Shown: positions 47,525-56,100 of the stretch, piece by piece
How the letters are laid out: each line of letters starts with the position of its first letter
Position numbering within the stretch: position 1 is the stretch's first letter
Assembly (NCBI RefSeq): GCF_001420715.1
Contig: NZ_LJJC01000006.1
Location: forward strand, 322,548-386,547
Length of the DNA stretch: 64,000 bases
Origin: Heyndrickxia shackletonii
GTDB taxonomy: Bacteria; Bacillota; Bacilli; Bacillales; Bacillaceae_C
Direction of reading: 5' to 3'
Translations under genes and position numbers: made by a program
Notes under the pieces: model-generated
What the model saw: the letters and a program-made list of their open reading frames with translations, nothing else
What the model was told of the DNA's origin: nothing
Database searches by the model: none

Positions 47525-48697
47525 ATGAACACACATCGATGGATGAGTATGCAATTTTTTAGTTTTTTTATGACATGGGGTATTTTTCTGCCTTATTGGA
47601 CAGGATGGATTATTCATGCTAAAGGGATTACGGTTCCACAAGCAAGCTTGATTATGAGCCTTGGCTTAGTTGCAAGGGGCCTTTCCACATTATTTGCCTT
47701 CCCATATTTATCAGGGAAATTTAGTAGTAAAACCTTATTAAATGGAGCGGGAATTGGTACGTTAATTGCTATTTTGTTTTATATTCCGTCAGGTTCCTTT
47801 AACAGCTTACTTATAGTCACATTAGTATTTCACTTTTTTTACCCAGCATTGATGCCTACCTTGGACAGCGCTGCTGGCGTCCTCGTACAAAGTAACGAAT
47901 TAAGACATTATGGGAAAAGCCGTCAGTGGGGATCCATTGGTTTCATCTTGGCCGGCATGATTCTATCTGTCTTTACAGGAATGCTTGGAGATAAAGTGAT
48001 TTTATGGGCGTTTTTACTTGGTACAGTGGTATTAGTATGTCTTGGTTTCATGCGTGCACCTGTTATTTTATCTAAAAAGCCACCAGCAGATAAAATACAA
48101 AAAGGAGGTATATTAAAATTATTCCATATCAAACACTTTAGTTTGGTACTCATTATCGTAATCTTACTGCAAGCAGCACATGCTTCCTATTACAATTATG
48201 GTTATCTCTTTTTACAAGAAATCCATGCACCAAAATATTTAATAGGTGCCATTATTAATATTGCTGTGGTCGCAGAAATCATCTTCTTTTCAATAGCAGA
48301 TCGGAAATTTCATAAGTTTTCAGCAGGCTCCTTGCTGGCACTGGCAGCACTTGGATCAACTGTACGTTGGATACTAGTATTTGCCTTTCCTAATGTAATC
48401 ATTTTCTGTATTGCGCAAACCTTGCATGCATGCTCATTTGCTATGGGACATTATGCCTTTATGAAATACCTAATCAAAAACATTTCACCTGCTCAGATTC
48501 CGAAAGCACAAGGAATATATTCAGCATTGGCTCTTAGCTGGAGCACTGCCGTATTTACGATTTTCGGCGGCTACTTATACGAAATTGAGCCAAGATATGC
48601 CTTTATTGGAATGATTGTTTGTACGATTCCAGCGATGGTACTTGCGCTTGTATATAGAAAACTGGAAGTTAGAAAAGAAATTGTAGTTTCTATTTAA
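47525..48697 (+). CDS. MFS transporter, HcaT/NupG-like
   Basis: 390 residues with about 12 TM helices. Opening MQFFSFFMTWGIFLPYWTGWI, the RSRQWGS-like motif HYGKSRQWGSIGFILAG, and ALAALGSTVRWILVFAF are typical of the 3-phenylpropionate (HcaT)/nucleoside:H+ symporter MFS group. ATG at 47525 follows GGAGGGAAATAAA; the long upstream frame is the antisense of the regulator. Likely controlled by the divergent YeiL-like gene. Substrate not predictable. Confidence 0.85.
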   Translation: MNTHRWMSMQFFSFFMTWGIFLPYWTGWIIHAKGITVPQASLIMSLGLVARGLSTLFAFPYLSGKFSSKTLLNGAGIGTLIAILFYIPSGSFNSLLIVTLVFHFFYPALMPTLDSAAGVLVQSNELRHYGKSRQWGSIGFILAGMILSVFTGMLGDKVILWAFLLGTVVLVCLGFMRAPVILSKKPPADKIQKGGILKLFHIKHFSLVLIIVILLQAAHASYYNYGYLFLQEIHAPKYLIGAIINIAVVAEIIFFSIADRKFHKFSAGSLLALAALGSTVRWILVFAFPNVIIFCIAQTLHACSFAMGHYAFMKYLIKNISPAQIPKAQGIYSALALSWSTAVFTIFGGYLYEIEPRYAFIGMIVCTIPAMVLALVYRKLEVRKEIVVSI

Positions 48698-48762
48698 TTC
48701 TTTTAGCTAGGATTTTACAAAAACGTGGAAATCTCTACTATTAATATTTGCTGATATACGAA

Positions 48763-48815
48763 AACCTCATTTATTTAACGATTCGATTTTCCGTCGTAAA
48801 ACTAAATGAGGTTTA
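48763..48815. terminator. Bidirectional terminator between convergent MFS genes
   Basis: AAACCTCATTTA and TAAATGAGGTTT form a 12 bp stem with A and T runs at the ends. Confidence 0.85.
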
Positions 48816-48859
48816 AGTATTTCTTTATAAACCTTCTCTAGTTTTAGATATAAGTAATG

Positions 48860-50035
48860 TTAATTTAATGGCGATGGATGAGTACTAGATTTAAAAAATT
48901 TGATTTTTATTATGATCAATAAAAAAGAAAGCAGTGTGAATAGAAAGCCACTCCAGATAAGTTGGTGAATTCCTAATTGCGAAATAAACAAGCCGCCAAT
49001 AGAGGTTCCTAAAGTAATTCCAAGATTTGAGAACGAGACGAATAAGCTATTGCCAAATTCAGGAGCTTCTTTTGCCTCACTTATTAACCACGCCTGACTA
49101 ACTATTAATCCACCGGAATGTACAATTCCCCAAATAAATACCATAAAAATCATTGGAACGAAATAAAAGCCTAAATAATATACCAACAAATAAACGATTA
49201 AATATAAAATTAGAAATGATATTATGGTTTTTACAATGCTTTTCTGTAAAAACACTCCAAACAAATTATTTCCTACGATCATAATTACACCAAATATTAG
49301 TAACATGACACTGATGAGAGAGCCATTCATGGAGGTTACTTTTGCAAGGTACTCAGCAAAGTAACTATATACCGAAAACATAGCTGCAAAAATAAACACT
49401 ACCGTTGCAATATTTAGCCATAATCCTGGTTTACGTAATATACTAATTTGCTTACCAAAGGTCATTCTTTCTTTAACGGGCATTGAAGGAAGCAAAATAA
49501 ATATTCCTATAAAGGCAATAGCATTTACAATCGCTCCAAACAAGAAAGCAATTTCTAATGAAAATCGTTCTGCAAGATAAGAAGTCAATGGTACACCTAA
49601 AGCAAATCCAACTGTAATTCCCATGAAAACCTTCGTAACTGCTTGACCGCTTTTCTCTGGCGGTACAAATGAAGCTGCAGTTACAAGCGCTATTGAAAAG
49701 AAGAGCGGGTGAAGCGCTGCAGGAAGAATACGAAAAATAAGCATAACCTCAAAATGCGTTGTAAAAGCATAAATAATATTTGAAATAACAAACATAAATA
49801 TTGCTGTTAATAAAAGTAGCTTACGATTTATCCCAGTTACTAGTAATATTAAAAATGGTCCAGAGATAGCAACAACAAGAGCAAATATACTTACTAATAA
49901 GCCCGCTTGTGAAGTTGAAATCGCAAATTTTTGCGCTATTTGTGGTAATACCCCGACAATACTCATTTCTGTTGTAATAATTCCAAATACACCTAATGCC
50001 AGTATAATAATAAGCAGAGGGCTTACTTTTTTCAT
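48860..50035 (-). CDS. MFS drug/sugar efflux transporter (DHA1, AraJ/YdhL-like)
   Basis: 391 residues, 12 TM helices: LALGVFGIITTEMSIVGVLPQIAQKFAIS (with the conserved TTE and G-LP-I motif of this group), GPFLILLVTGINRKLLL, FRILPAALHPLFFSIALVTAASFVPPEKSGQA. It probably exports a toxic compound or arabinose-like sugar. An ArsR-type regulator lies directly upstream on the same strand, and related operator palindromes precede both genes. Confidence 0.87.
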   Translation of the reverse strand: MKKVSPLLIIILALGVFGIITTEMSIVGVLPQIAQKFAISTSQAGLLVSIFALVVAISGPFLILLVTGINRKLLLLTAIFMFVISNIIYAFTTHFEVMLIFRILPAALHPLFFSIALVTAASFVPPEKSGQAVTKVFMGITVGFALGVPLTSYLAERFSLEIAFLFGAIVNAIAFIGIFILLPSMPVKERMTFGKQISILRKPGLWLNIATVVFIFAAMFSVYSYFAEYLAKVTSMNGSLISVMLLIFGVIMIVGNNLFGVFLQKSIVKTIISFLILYLIVYLLVYYLGFYFVPMIFMVFIWGIVHSGGLIVSQAWLISEAKEAPEFGNSLFVSFSNLGITLGTSIGGLFISQLGIHQLIWSGFLFTLLSFLLIIIKIKFFKSSTHPSPLN

Positions 50036-50132
50036 TTATGAAATCTCCATTCTTATAGTGATTTTAAAAGTCTAAATATTTCACGTGACAAAAAATAGTC
50101 GCATCGTACTTTTTATGTACATATAATATCAG

Positions 50133-50152
50133 ATATCTATATAAGTAGATAT
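50133..50152 (-). promoter_or_regulatory. ArsR-type operator before the MFS gene
   Basis: ATATCTA-TATAAG-TAGATAT is a 7-6-7 palindrome in the 149 bp gap between regulator and transporter. It shares the ATCTA/TAGAT core with the element at 50506-50523. Confidence 0.6.
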
Positions 50153-50184
50153 GTTGTTTAAAAAAAAGAAATCCTCCTCTCTAT

Positions 50185-50496
50185 TTATAATTCCTTTTGA
50201 ACGTACTCGGCGAATTCTTGTATTGTTTTTTCATTTCGACGATAATACGTCCATTTTCCAATTCGTTCGGATTCTAATAATCCAGCCTTTTTCATCGTCA
50301 ATAAATAACTAGAAATAACAGACTGTGCCAGTCCAGTTTTCAATTGAATCTCCCCTACACATACCCCAACTTGAAAACTAATCCCTTGTTGTAAATAAGG
50401 CTCTTCATCAAAATATTTTTCTGGATTCTTTAACCATAATAGAATTTGTTGTCTCGTTTCATTTGATAATGCTTTATAGATTAGTGAAGGTTCCAT
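50185..50496 (-). CDS. ArsR-family transcriptional regulator
   Basis: 103-residue winged helix: EPSLIYKALSNETRQQILLWLKNPEKYF, then VCVGEIQLKTGLAQSVISSYLLTMKKAGLLESERIGKWTYYRR, a normal ArsR core. Cysteines are few (only one, VGVCVGE), so metal sensing is not obvious and an organic inducer is likely. A longer frame of 135 residues exists, but the family N-terminus is at 50496. No SD precedes it; a TATAAT ends six bases upstream, suggesting a leaderless mRNA. Confidence 0.87.
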   Translation of the reverse strand: MEPSLIYKALSNETRQQILLWLKNPEKYFDEEPYLQQGISFQVGVCVGEIQLKTGLAQSVISSYLLTMKKAGLLESERIGKWTYYRRNEKTIQEFAEYVQKEL

Positions 50497-50502
50497 AACA
50501 AC

Positions 50503-50523
50503 ATTATATCTATTTTTATAGAT
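50503..50523 (-). promoter_or_regulatory. Promoter and operator of the ArsR gene
   Basis: ATATCTA-TTTT-TATAGAT (50506-50523) overlaps a TATAAT -10 (50503-50508 on the minus strand). The -10 ends six bases before the ATG, placing +1 on or next to the start codon. Autorepression is inferred. Confidence 0.6.
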
Positions 50524-50542
50524 TTGTAAATATATCGAAAAA

Positions 50543-50576
50543 GTAAAAAGACCCTCAGCCCAGTTGCTGAAAGCCT
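50543..50576 (-). terminator. Terminator upstream of the ArsR gene
   Basis: On the minus strand TTCAGC-AACTGG-GCTGAG is followed shortly by TTTTTACTTTTTC. It closes the transcript that carries the small ORFs at 50577-50918. Confidence 0.65.
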
Positions 50577-50666
50577 TTAATGATGAGGACAATTAAACCC
50601 TAATAAGCTGTATTCTTTTGTTTTATTCTGCTGTTGAATGACCTGCTGCTCCAATGGATCATCCAT
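50577..50666 (-). CDS. Possible 29-residue peptide
   Basis: MDDPLEQQVIQQQNKTKEYS followed by LLGFNCPHH and a stop immediately before a terminator. The composition (Gln-rich, ending CPHH) looks like a real small protein rather than noise, but no SD is seen before the ATG. Unknown family. Low confidence. Confidence 0.35.
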   Translation of the reverse strand: MDDPLEQQVIQQQNKTKEYSLLGFNCPHH

Positions 50667-50768
50667 TTTTTAGCTATGTTTAATAGCGTTATTTTATTGC
50701 TGTTTTTTGTAAGGACCATGATTAATAAAACCAAAAAATTAGCGTGGGTTCAGGTATTTCGAAAGAAC

Positions 50769-50918
50769 TTACTTCGCCTCGTTTGTATGGGTTTCCTTTG
50801 TTTCAATCGAGCCAGATGGACTTGGCATCGATGATTCTTTATTTGCCATCTCCTCAATCATCTGTCCTGCAGTGGTAGTAGTATTAAGTTTATGTTCCGG
50901 AATTCTTTGGCTCTTCAT
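50769..50918 (-). CDS. 49-residue hydrophilic protein of unknown function
   Basis: Starts MKSQRIPEHKLNTTTTAGQM, continues IEEMANKESSMPSPSGSIET and ends KETHTNEAK. AAAGGAGGGAAAAATAA precedes the ATG, a very strong RBS. No hydrophobic segment; likely disordered with a central helix. It lies 82 bp downstream of the DNA ligase gene on the same strand and may be co-transcribed. The style recalls small spore-associated proteins; that is a guess. Confidence 0.7.
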   Translation of the reverse strand: MKSQRIPEHKLNTTTTAGQMIEEMANKESSMPSPSGSIETKETHTNEAK

Positions 50919-51000
50919 TTATTTTTCCCTCCTTTCCGTTTTTATTGTCTTCTTTTTACATTGGGATATTCTTTTACATGGTAGGACATTTAGTTTCTTC

Positions 51001-51951
51001 TTAGATTCCTTCAAGCAAACACTCTTCCGGTGGAATTTCAATGAATCCCTCAATACTAGGCTGCCTCAGTGCTCCACCTTCTGTCCATTCGGCAAATTTT
51101 ATCTTTACTGTCTTTTCTGGCCGTACCCAAACGGCATCCGCATGGCGTTGCGGTATCTTATGGAAAGGGGGATGCTCGGTTACAATCTCTTTTAATTCTT
51201 TGGTTAGCTCTCTCCAGTCGTTTACTGTCATTTTCCCCGTCCCTGTGTGTCCCACATAATGCAGTCTTCTTTCAGAATCATATAACCCGAGCAAAATGGA
51301 AGTAACAGTGTTATGTCTTAGAGTAAAGCCCCCAATGACGGCGATGATATCCTGGAAATTTTTCACCTTGAGCCAATCTTCCCTTTTCTTCCCAATTGCA
51401 TAGGGGGAGTTCACCCTTTTAAGCACAATGCCTTCCATCTCTTGTTCCTTAACTGCGTCAAATAAGCCTTGGGTTTGGCTTACTAATGGAACCAGCTGTA
51501 TATGTTTATTAGGTGTAATGATATGAGACAGCATCTCGTTTCTTTCATGAAAGGGCCTGTCATTAATCCACATTCCATTTAAATAGACAATGTCAAAAAT
51601 CATATAGATAATCGGTACAGTTTCAGCTGCTATCTTTATACGATCCATATTTCTCAAACCATCTCGCCTCATCACCCGTTGAAAAGAAGGCTTACCGTTT
51701 TCACCTAAAGAAATCACTTCCCCATCTAAAATGATGGAACGACTGGTGCAATATTCACTAATGTTTGTAATCTCAGGATAGTGCATTGTCCGCTCATTTT
51801 TTTTACGATTATACAGCCGTACTCCGCCATTATCTGCATAGGTAAGAACCCGGACACCATCCCATTTCACTTGAGCAATCCATTCCTCTCCCGTTGGGAT
51901 GGTACTACTAGGAACCGGCTCCATCGGTAAAATAGGTTCCAGATTTATCAC
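51001..51951 (-). CDS. ATP-dependent DNA ligase, LigD ligase-domain type
   Basis: 316 residues. Motif I lysine in VKWDGVRVLTY (adenylation), motif III IILDGEVISL, then IIYMIFDIVYLNG, motif IV EGIVLKRV, motif V DWLKVKNFQ, and an OB domain ending WVRPEKTVKIKFAEWTEGGALRQPSIEGF. This is the stand-alone ligase part of a bacterial NHEJ LigD. The polymerase part is a separate divergent gene at 52194. No Ku gene is in the window. Confidence 0.93.
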   Translation of the reverse strand: MINLEPILPMEPVPSSTIPTGEEWIAQVKWDGVRVLTYADNGGVRLYNRKKNERTMHYPEITNISEYCTSRSIILDGEVISLGENGKPSFQRVMRRDGLRNMDRIKIAAETVPIIYMIFDIVYLNGMWINDRPFHERNEMLSHIITPNKHIQLVPLVSQTQGLFDAVKEQEMEGIVLKRVNSPYAIGKKREDWLKVKNFQDIIAVIGGFTLRHNTVTSILLGLYDSERRLHYVGHTGTGKMTVNDWRELTKELKEIVTEHPPFHKIPQRHADAVWVRPEKTVKIKFAEWTEGGALRQPSIEGFIEIPPEECLLEGI

Positions 51952-52193
51952 TCCAATTTTTAGATAGGCTATTTTACATATATTGTTGTTTTTCGTTTAT
52001 TGTCCCCCATCCTAATATAGACTTGGTTTCGGGGCATCTTTTCTTAAGATGATGATGGATTCTTAACCAAAGTAAGGATGGATATAAGGTTTTCATCACA
52101 AAAAGCAATTAAGTTTAAGAAAAGAGCCTTTAATAGTACATAGTTTTAACAACATGGATTGAAAATATAGAGAAAAAGCAGGAGGCCTTTCTG

Positions 52194-53093
52194 GTGGAGG
52201 AAATTGTTGTTGATGGCAGACGGATTGAAATTACACACCCGGACAAAATGATTTGGGAGTCGCAAGGGATAACAAAGATCGACTATATTCACTATTTAAT
52301 AAATGTATCGCACTATCTGATTGAACATGCAAAGGACAGACTATTAATGGTTTGGCTTTACCCGCATGGAATAGCTGGCAAGAAAATCGAAAAAAGGTCG
52401 GTTCCTGAGTCTGCACCAGAATGGATCAGCCGAATTTTCTATAAAAACAAAGAGCGAATGCTATTAAATGACACTGCGACACTGGCTTGGGCTGCAAACT
52501 ACGGTGCAATTGAATTTCACGTTCCGTTTGATTGCCATGATAAGCCCGATTTCCCTATGGAAATGGTATTTGATTTAGATCCTCCAAATGATACAAGCTT
52601 TCATTTGGTAGTAGAAGTGGCTTTGAAACTGAAGGAACTTCTTCAATCCCTCGGTCTGCTATCTGTACCAAGAACATCAGGTTCATCAGGGCTTCAAGTA
52701 TTTGTACCAATTGAACCCATTTATACATTCGAACAAACAAGAAGAATAACGACCTTTATCGCAAATTATTTTCAAGAACAAATGCCGAAGCAGATTACCA
52801 TTGAAAGAGTAGTTTCAAAAAGAGGAAACAAACTATATTTTGATTACTTACAGTTATGGAGAGGAAGAACCATGCCAGTCGTATACTCGCCAAGAGCCAA
52901 AAGACATGCAACCGTTGCGACCCCGCTGACCTGGTCTGAATTAGAAGGAGGTATACAACCTACAGAATTTACTATTTTAAATATAAGGAGAAGGATAGAG
53001 GAAAAAGGGGATTTGTTTAAGACGTTAACAACAGAAAAGCATAATCAATCTCTCCGTGAAATTCTAAGTTTTATTGAAAAAAACAAAGTGTAG
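52194..53093 (+). CDS. LigD-type polymerase domain protein (archaeo-eukaryotic primase superfamily)
   Basis: 299 residues: VDGRRIEITHPDKMIWESQGITKIDYIHYLINVSHYLIEHAKDR, then the metal site in DFPMEMVFDLDPP, the SGSSGLQVFVPI His/Ser region, and LWRGRTMPVVYSPRAKRHATVATPLTW. It would fill gaps and add ribonucleotides during end joining. GTG start after GCAGGAGGCCTTTCTG. Located head-to-head with the ligase gene across 242 bp. Confidence 0.9.
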   Translation: MEEIVVDGRRIEITHPDKMIWESQGITKIDYIHYLINVSHYLIEHAKDRLLMVWLYPHGIAGKKIEKRSVPESAPEWISRIFYKNKERMLLNDTATLAWAANYGAIEFHVPFDCHDKPDFPMEMVFDLDPPNDTSFHLVVEVALKLKELLQSLGLLSVPRTSGSSGLQVFVPIEPIYTFEQTRRITTFIANYFQEQMPKQITIERVVSKRGNKLYFDYLQLWRGRTMPVVYSPRAKRHATVATPLTWSELEGGIQPTEFTILNIRRRIEEKGDLFKTLTTEKHNQSLREILSFIEKNKV

Positions 53094-53279
53094 TTTCTAT
53101 TGATCATCTAACAACCTCATTTACTTCTGAAACGGTTCTCCTCTCTTCACTCATTTCTTTTAGTCCCGTTAGTCCCGACTTTAACGAGCAAAGGGCGCCA
53201 GCTAATAGACTATCATCCTTAAAGTCCAAATTTGATTGTTGACAGTTTGGTTATAATGTATTATCGTATCACTAATTAT
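53094..53279. other. Spacer before the T-box
   Basis: The promoter for the T-box transcript probably lies here: TTGACA at about 53238 and a TATAAT-like TATAAT/TAATGT around 53251-53262. No gene seen. Confidence 0.45.
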
Positions 53280-53548
53280 ATCCACAATTGTAAAATGTAA
53301 TGAAGAGGAAGAGTAATTAATCACTCGAATCTTAGAGAGCCCATGCCGGTGAAATTGGGTATTCGAGCTTAATGAAAGAAGCCTTGGAGCAGTGACTAAA
53401 AAATTGGAGTAAGTCTACCGGGGATTTCCCGTTAAAGAAATGTGCAGCAGAATAATGAATTGCTGCATTATGAGCGGGTTTTAACCAATTTAGGTGGTAA
53501 CGCGGAAGCAAGCCTTTCGTCCTTTAATAGGACGAAGGGCTTTTTTTA
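53280..53548 (+). ncRNA. Glu-type T-box leader of the GluRS-like gene
   Basis: The T-box sequence AGGTGGTAACGCGG is at 53492-53505. Stem I shows AGTA (loop E) facing GAA at 53374-53376, between the ATTAA/TTAAT and CTCGAAT/ATTCGAG helices, so the specifier reads Glu. The terminator AGCCTTTCGTCCT / AGGACGAAGGGCT with T7 is at 53511-53548. Uncharged tRNA-Glu should promote antitermination of the downstream synthetase gene. Confidence 0.9.
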
Positions 53549-53574
53549 TTTTGAACGTATAGGGGGATATTATT

Positions 53575-55239
53575 ATGTCAAATGAGAACATGGCAGAACT
53601 GTTATTTCCGGATGTTAGGCAGATACCGGCTGATATTTATTCACTATATCCGCCAAGAAATTTGTCTTCGTCTGCTTTGGTAACACGTTTTGCGCCGAGC
53701 CCAACGGGTTCATTGAATATTGGCGGACTTTACGCAACTTTAATTTCGGAAAGATTAGCTCACCAAAGCAACGGAGTCTTTTTCCTGCGTATTGAAGACA
53801 CAGATAAAAAACGTGAAGTAACAGGCAGCATCGGAAATATTATCCACTCATTGTCATACTTCGGGATTGATTTCGATGAGGGACCTCTCCTTTCAGGTGA
53901 CGAAAAGGGGACCTATAGACCCTATAAACAAAGCTCACGAATACAAATTTATAAGGTATTTATTAAGCATTTAGTCCGAAATGGATTAGCTTATCCTTGC
54001 TTCTGTGATGCGGACGATTTACAAAAGATAAGAATACGTCAGCAGAACTTAAAAATAAGAACAGGTTATTATGGCAAGTGGGCTAAACATCGAGATATTT
54101 CTTTTCAACAAGCCAAGGAAGAGATTTTAAATGGCAAACCGTTTGTTATTAGACTTAAATCTTTAGGGTCAGCAGATAGGAGAATAACATACCATGATTT
54201 GGTGAAAGGTCCGATAGAGTTACCGGAAAATGACCAAGATATTGTTATTATGAAAACGGATGGTTTACCAACCTATCACTTTGCTCATGCCATAGATGAT
54301 CATCTGATGGGTACAACCCATGTCATTAGAGGCGATGAATGGCTTTCTTCCGTGCCTATCCATATTCAGTTGTTTGAAACCTTAGGTTTTAAAATACCAG
54401 AATACGGACATATCGCTCCAATCATGAAGCAAGTCGGAGCTTCTAAACGGAAATTTAGTAAACGGAAGGATCTTGATGGCACCGCTGAGTATTACAAAGA
54501 ACAAGGATACCCAGGATTGGCTATAAGTGAATACTTCATGAATCTCATCAACTCTGACTTTGAAGAATGGAGGATGGCAAACTCCCATCAATCATTTAGA
54601 GACTTTTTTATCCATACGGATAAAATGAATGTCAGTGGTGCTTTATTAGACATGAATAAACTAAATGACATCAGCAAGGATGTTATCTCTAAGCTCACCA
54701 GTAAGCAAGTATTTGACCATTTATATACTTGGTCAAAGGAATTTGATTCTGAGCTTTATAGTTTAATTGACAAGAATAAGGAATATACTGTAAACATTCT
54801 AGATATAGGCCGAACAATGAAGAAACCAAGAAAAGATTATGCAAAGTGGTCCGATGTGAAGCCAATGATTGCTTACTTTTATGACGAATGGTTTGAAAAG
54901 GATGTATTGGGCGACTATAAGTTACCTACAAATGTAAGTTTTAATGTTGCGAAAGAAATTGTACTAGGTTTCAGCAAAACTTATAGGTTTAATAATGAAA
55001 AGGATGCTTGGTTCCATGAAATAAAAGAACTTGCTGGGAAACTCGGATTTGCAAAGGATATGAAGCAATTTAAAGCTAACCCTAACCATTACAAAGGGCA
55101 TGTTGGTGATGTAGCGATGGTAATTAGGGTCGCTCTAACTAACAGAACTACTACACCTGATTTGTACGATATTATGAAAGTAATGGGTGAAAAAAGGGTT
55201 CTTGCAAGAATGCAGACATTTGTCGGTCATTCTATTTAA
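53575..55239 (+). CDS. gltX: Glutamyl-tRNA synthetase-like protein, divergent second-copy type
   Basis: 554 residues against about 480-490 for the housekeeping enzyme. An N-terminal extension of about 37 residues precedes the class I catalytic core TRFAPSPTGSLNIGG (HIGH appears as NIGG), FFLRIEDTDKKR, YPCFCDADDL, LPTYHFAHAIDDHLMGTTHVIRGDEWL, and the KMSKS-like KRKFSKRKD. The anticodon-binding part is atypical. It is controlled by a Glu T-box. Whether it charges tRNA-Glu, tRNA-Gln or something else is open; a normal gltX elsewhere is expected but not visible. Confidence 0.87.
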   Translation: MSNENMAELLFPDVRQIPADIYSLYPPRNLSSSALVTRFAPSPTGSLNIGGLYATLISERLAHQSNGVFFLRIEDTDKKREVTGSIGNIIHSLSYFGIDFDEGPLLSGDEKGTYRPYKQSSRIQIYKVFIKHLVRNGLAYPCFCDADDLQKIRIRQQNLKIRTGYYGKWAKHRDISFQQAKEEILNGKPFVIRLKSLGSADRRITYHDLVKGPIELPENDQDIVIMKTDGLPTYHFAHAIDDHLMGTTHVIRGDEWLSSVPIHIQLFETLGFKIPEYGHIAPIMKQVGASKRKFSKRKDLDGTAEYYKEQGYPGLAISEYFMNLINSDFEEWRMANSHQSFRDFFIHTDKMNVSGALLDMNKLNDISKDVISKLTSKQVFDHLYTWSKEFDSELYSLIDKNKEYTVNILDIGRTMKKPRKDYAKWSDVKPMIAYFYDEWFEKDVLGDYKLPTNVSFNVAKEIVLGFSKTYRFNNEKDAWFHEIKELAGKLGFAKDMKQFKANPNHYKGHVGDVAMVIRVALTNRTTTPDLYDIMKVMGEKRVLARMQTFVGHSI

Positions 55240-55262
55240 CCAACTTAAAGGCATCTCAAAAA

Positions 55263-55302
55263 AAATGACCGGGGAACACTTTTCCGGTCGTTTTGATTTT
55301 AT
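55263..55302 (+). terminator. Terminator after the GluRS-like gene
   Basis: AATGACCGG pairs with the CCGGTCGTT arm around GGAACACTTTT and is followed by TTGATTTTATTT. Confidence 0.8.
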
Positions 55303-55419
55303 TTACTTAACACAATCTTTCAGAGTAACCATTTCATCCACTACACGCTTTACCACTATTGTGGTACTGTCCTCAGTTAAGAAGCAATTCATGAACAATA
55401 GACTTATTTACTTCTTTAA

Positions 55420-56022
55420 TCAAAAAGTGTTTCCTTGATCATTGCTATTCTCTTTTTTGATAAAACCATTCCAACGTTTTTCTTCCGCTTCGGGCAGATG
55501 TATGTTGAACTGATCAAGTGTTCGAAATACAATATGGTTAATTATGTCATCTAGCGATTCAGGGTGGTTATAAAATGCTGGCATTGGAGGGAGTATAACG
55601 GTTCCCATACGAGATAAAGCTAACATATTCTCAAGATGAATATCATTGAGCGGTGTTTCCCGTGTCACCAATACCAACTTTTTGCGTTCTTTTAAAATGA
55701 CATCTGCTGCGCGAGTAATTAAATTATCACCAAGACCTACACGAATGGAAGCTAATGTTTTCATTGTGCAAGGGGCAATGATCATACCATCAACTTGAAA
55801 TGAACCACTGGAAATCTTGGCCGCTAAATCTTTATTTGAGTACGAGTAATCTGCCAGCTGTGAAACTTCTTTCGCGGTATAAGGAGTTTCATCCTGGATG
55901 GTTACAGTAGCCCATGAAGACATAATGAGATGTGTTTCAATACTCGTATCCTTGAGAAACTGTAAAAGACGAACACCAAACATGGCTCCTGTTGCACCGG
56001 TTATTCCTAAAATTAACTTCAT
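55420..56022 (-). CDS. bsdB: UbiX-family flavin prenyltransferase
   Basis: Makes prenylated FMN for the partner UbiD-type decarboxylase. 200 residues: LILGITGATGAMFGVRLLQFL, MSSWATVTI, SSGSFQVDGMIIAPCTMKTLASIRVG, LVTRETPLNDIHLENMLALSRMG and PPMPAFYNHP, all typical. Separated by 78 bp from the UbiD gene on the same strand. Its partner and LysR neighbour suggest the phenolic-acid decarboxylase type (BsdB of B. subtilis). Confidence 0.93.
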   Translation of the reverse strand: MKLILGITGATGAMFGVRLLQFLKDTSIETHLIMSSWATVTIQDETPYTAKEVSQLADYSYSNKDLAAKISSGSFQVDGMIIAPCTMKTLASIRVGLGDNLITRAADVILKERKKLVLVTRETPLNDIHLENMLALSRMGTVILPPMPAFYNHPESLDDIINHIVFRTLDQFNIHLPEAEEKRWNGFIKKENSNDQGNTF

Positions 56023-56100
56023 CCTTATATATCCCTTCTTCCACTTACTAAAAAAATTCTAATTCCTATGAAGGTATAAATGCTTTTCTATGAAACGGAA

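Noticed and set aside
50634-50834. Plus-strand hydrophobic 66-codon ORF
   Set aside because: It overlaps the minus-strand small ORFs, one of which has a strong RBS and another a terminator at its end; no RBS on the plus strand.
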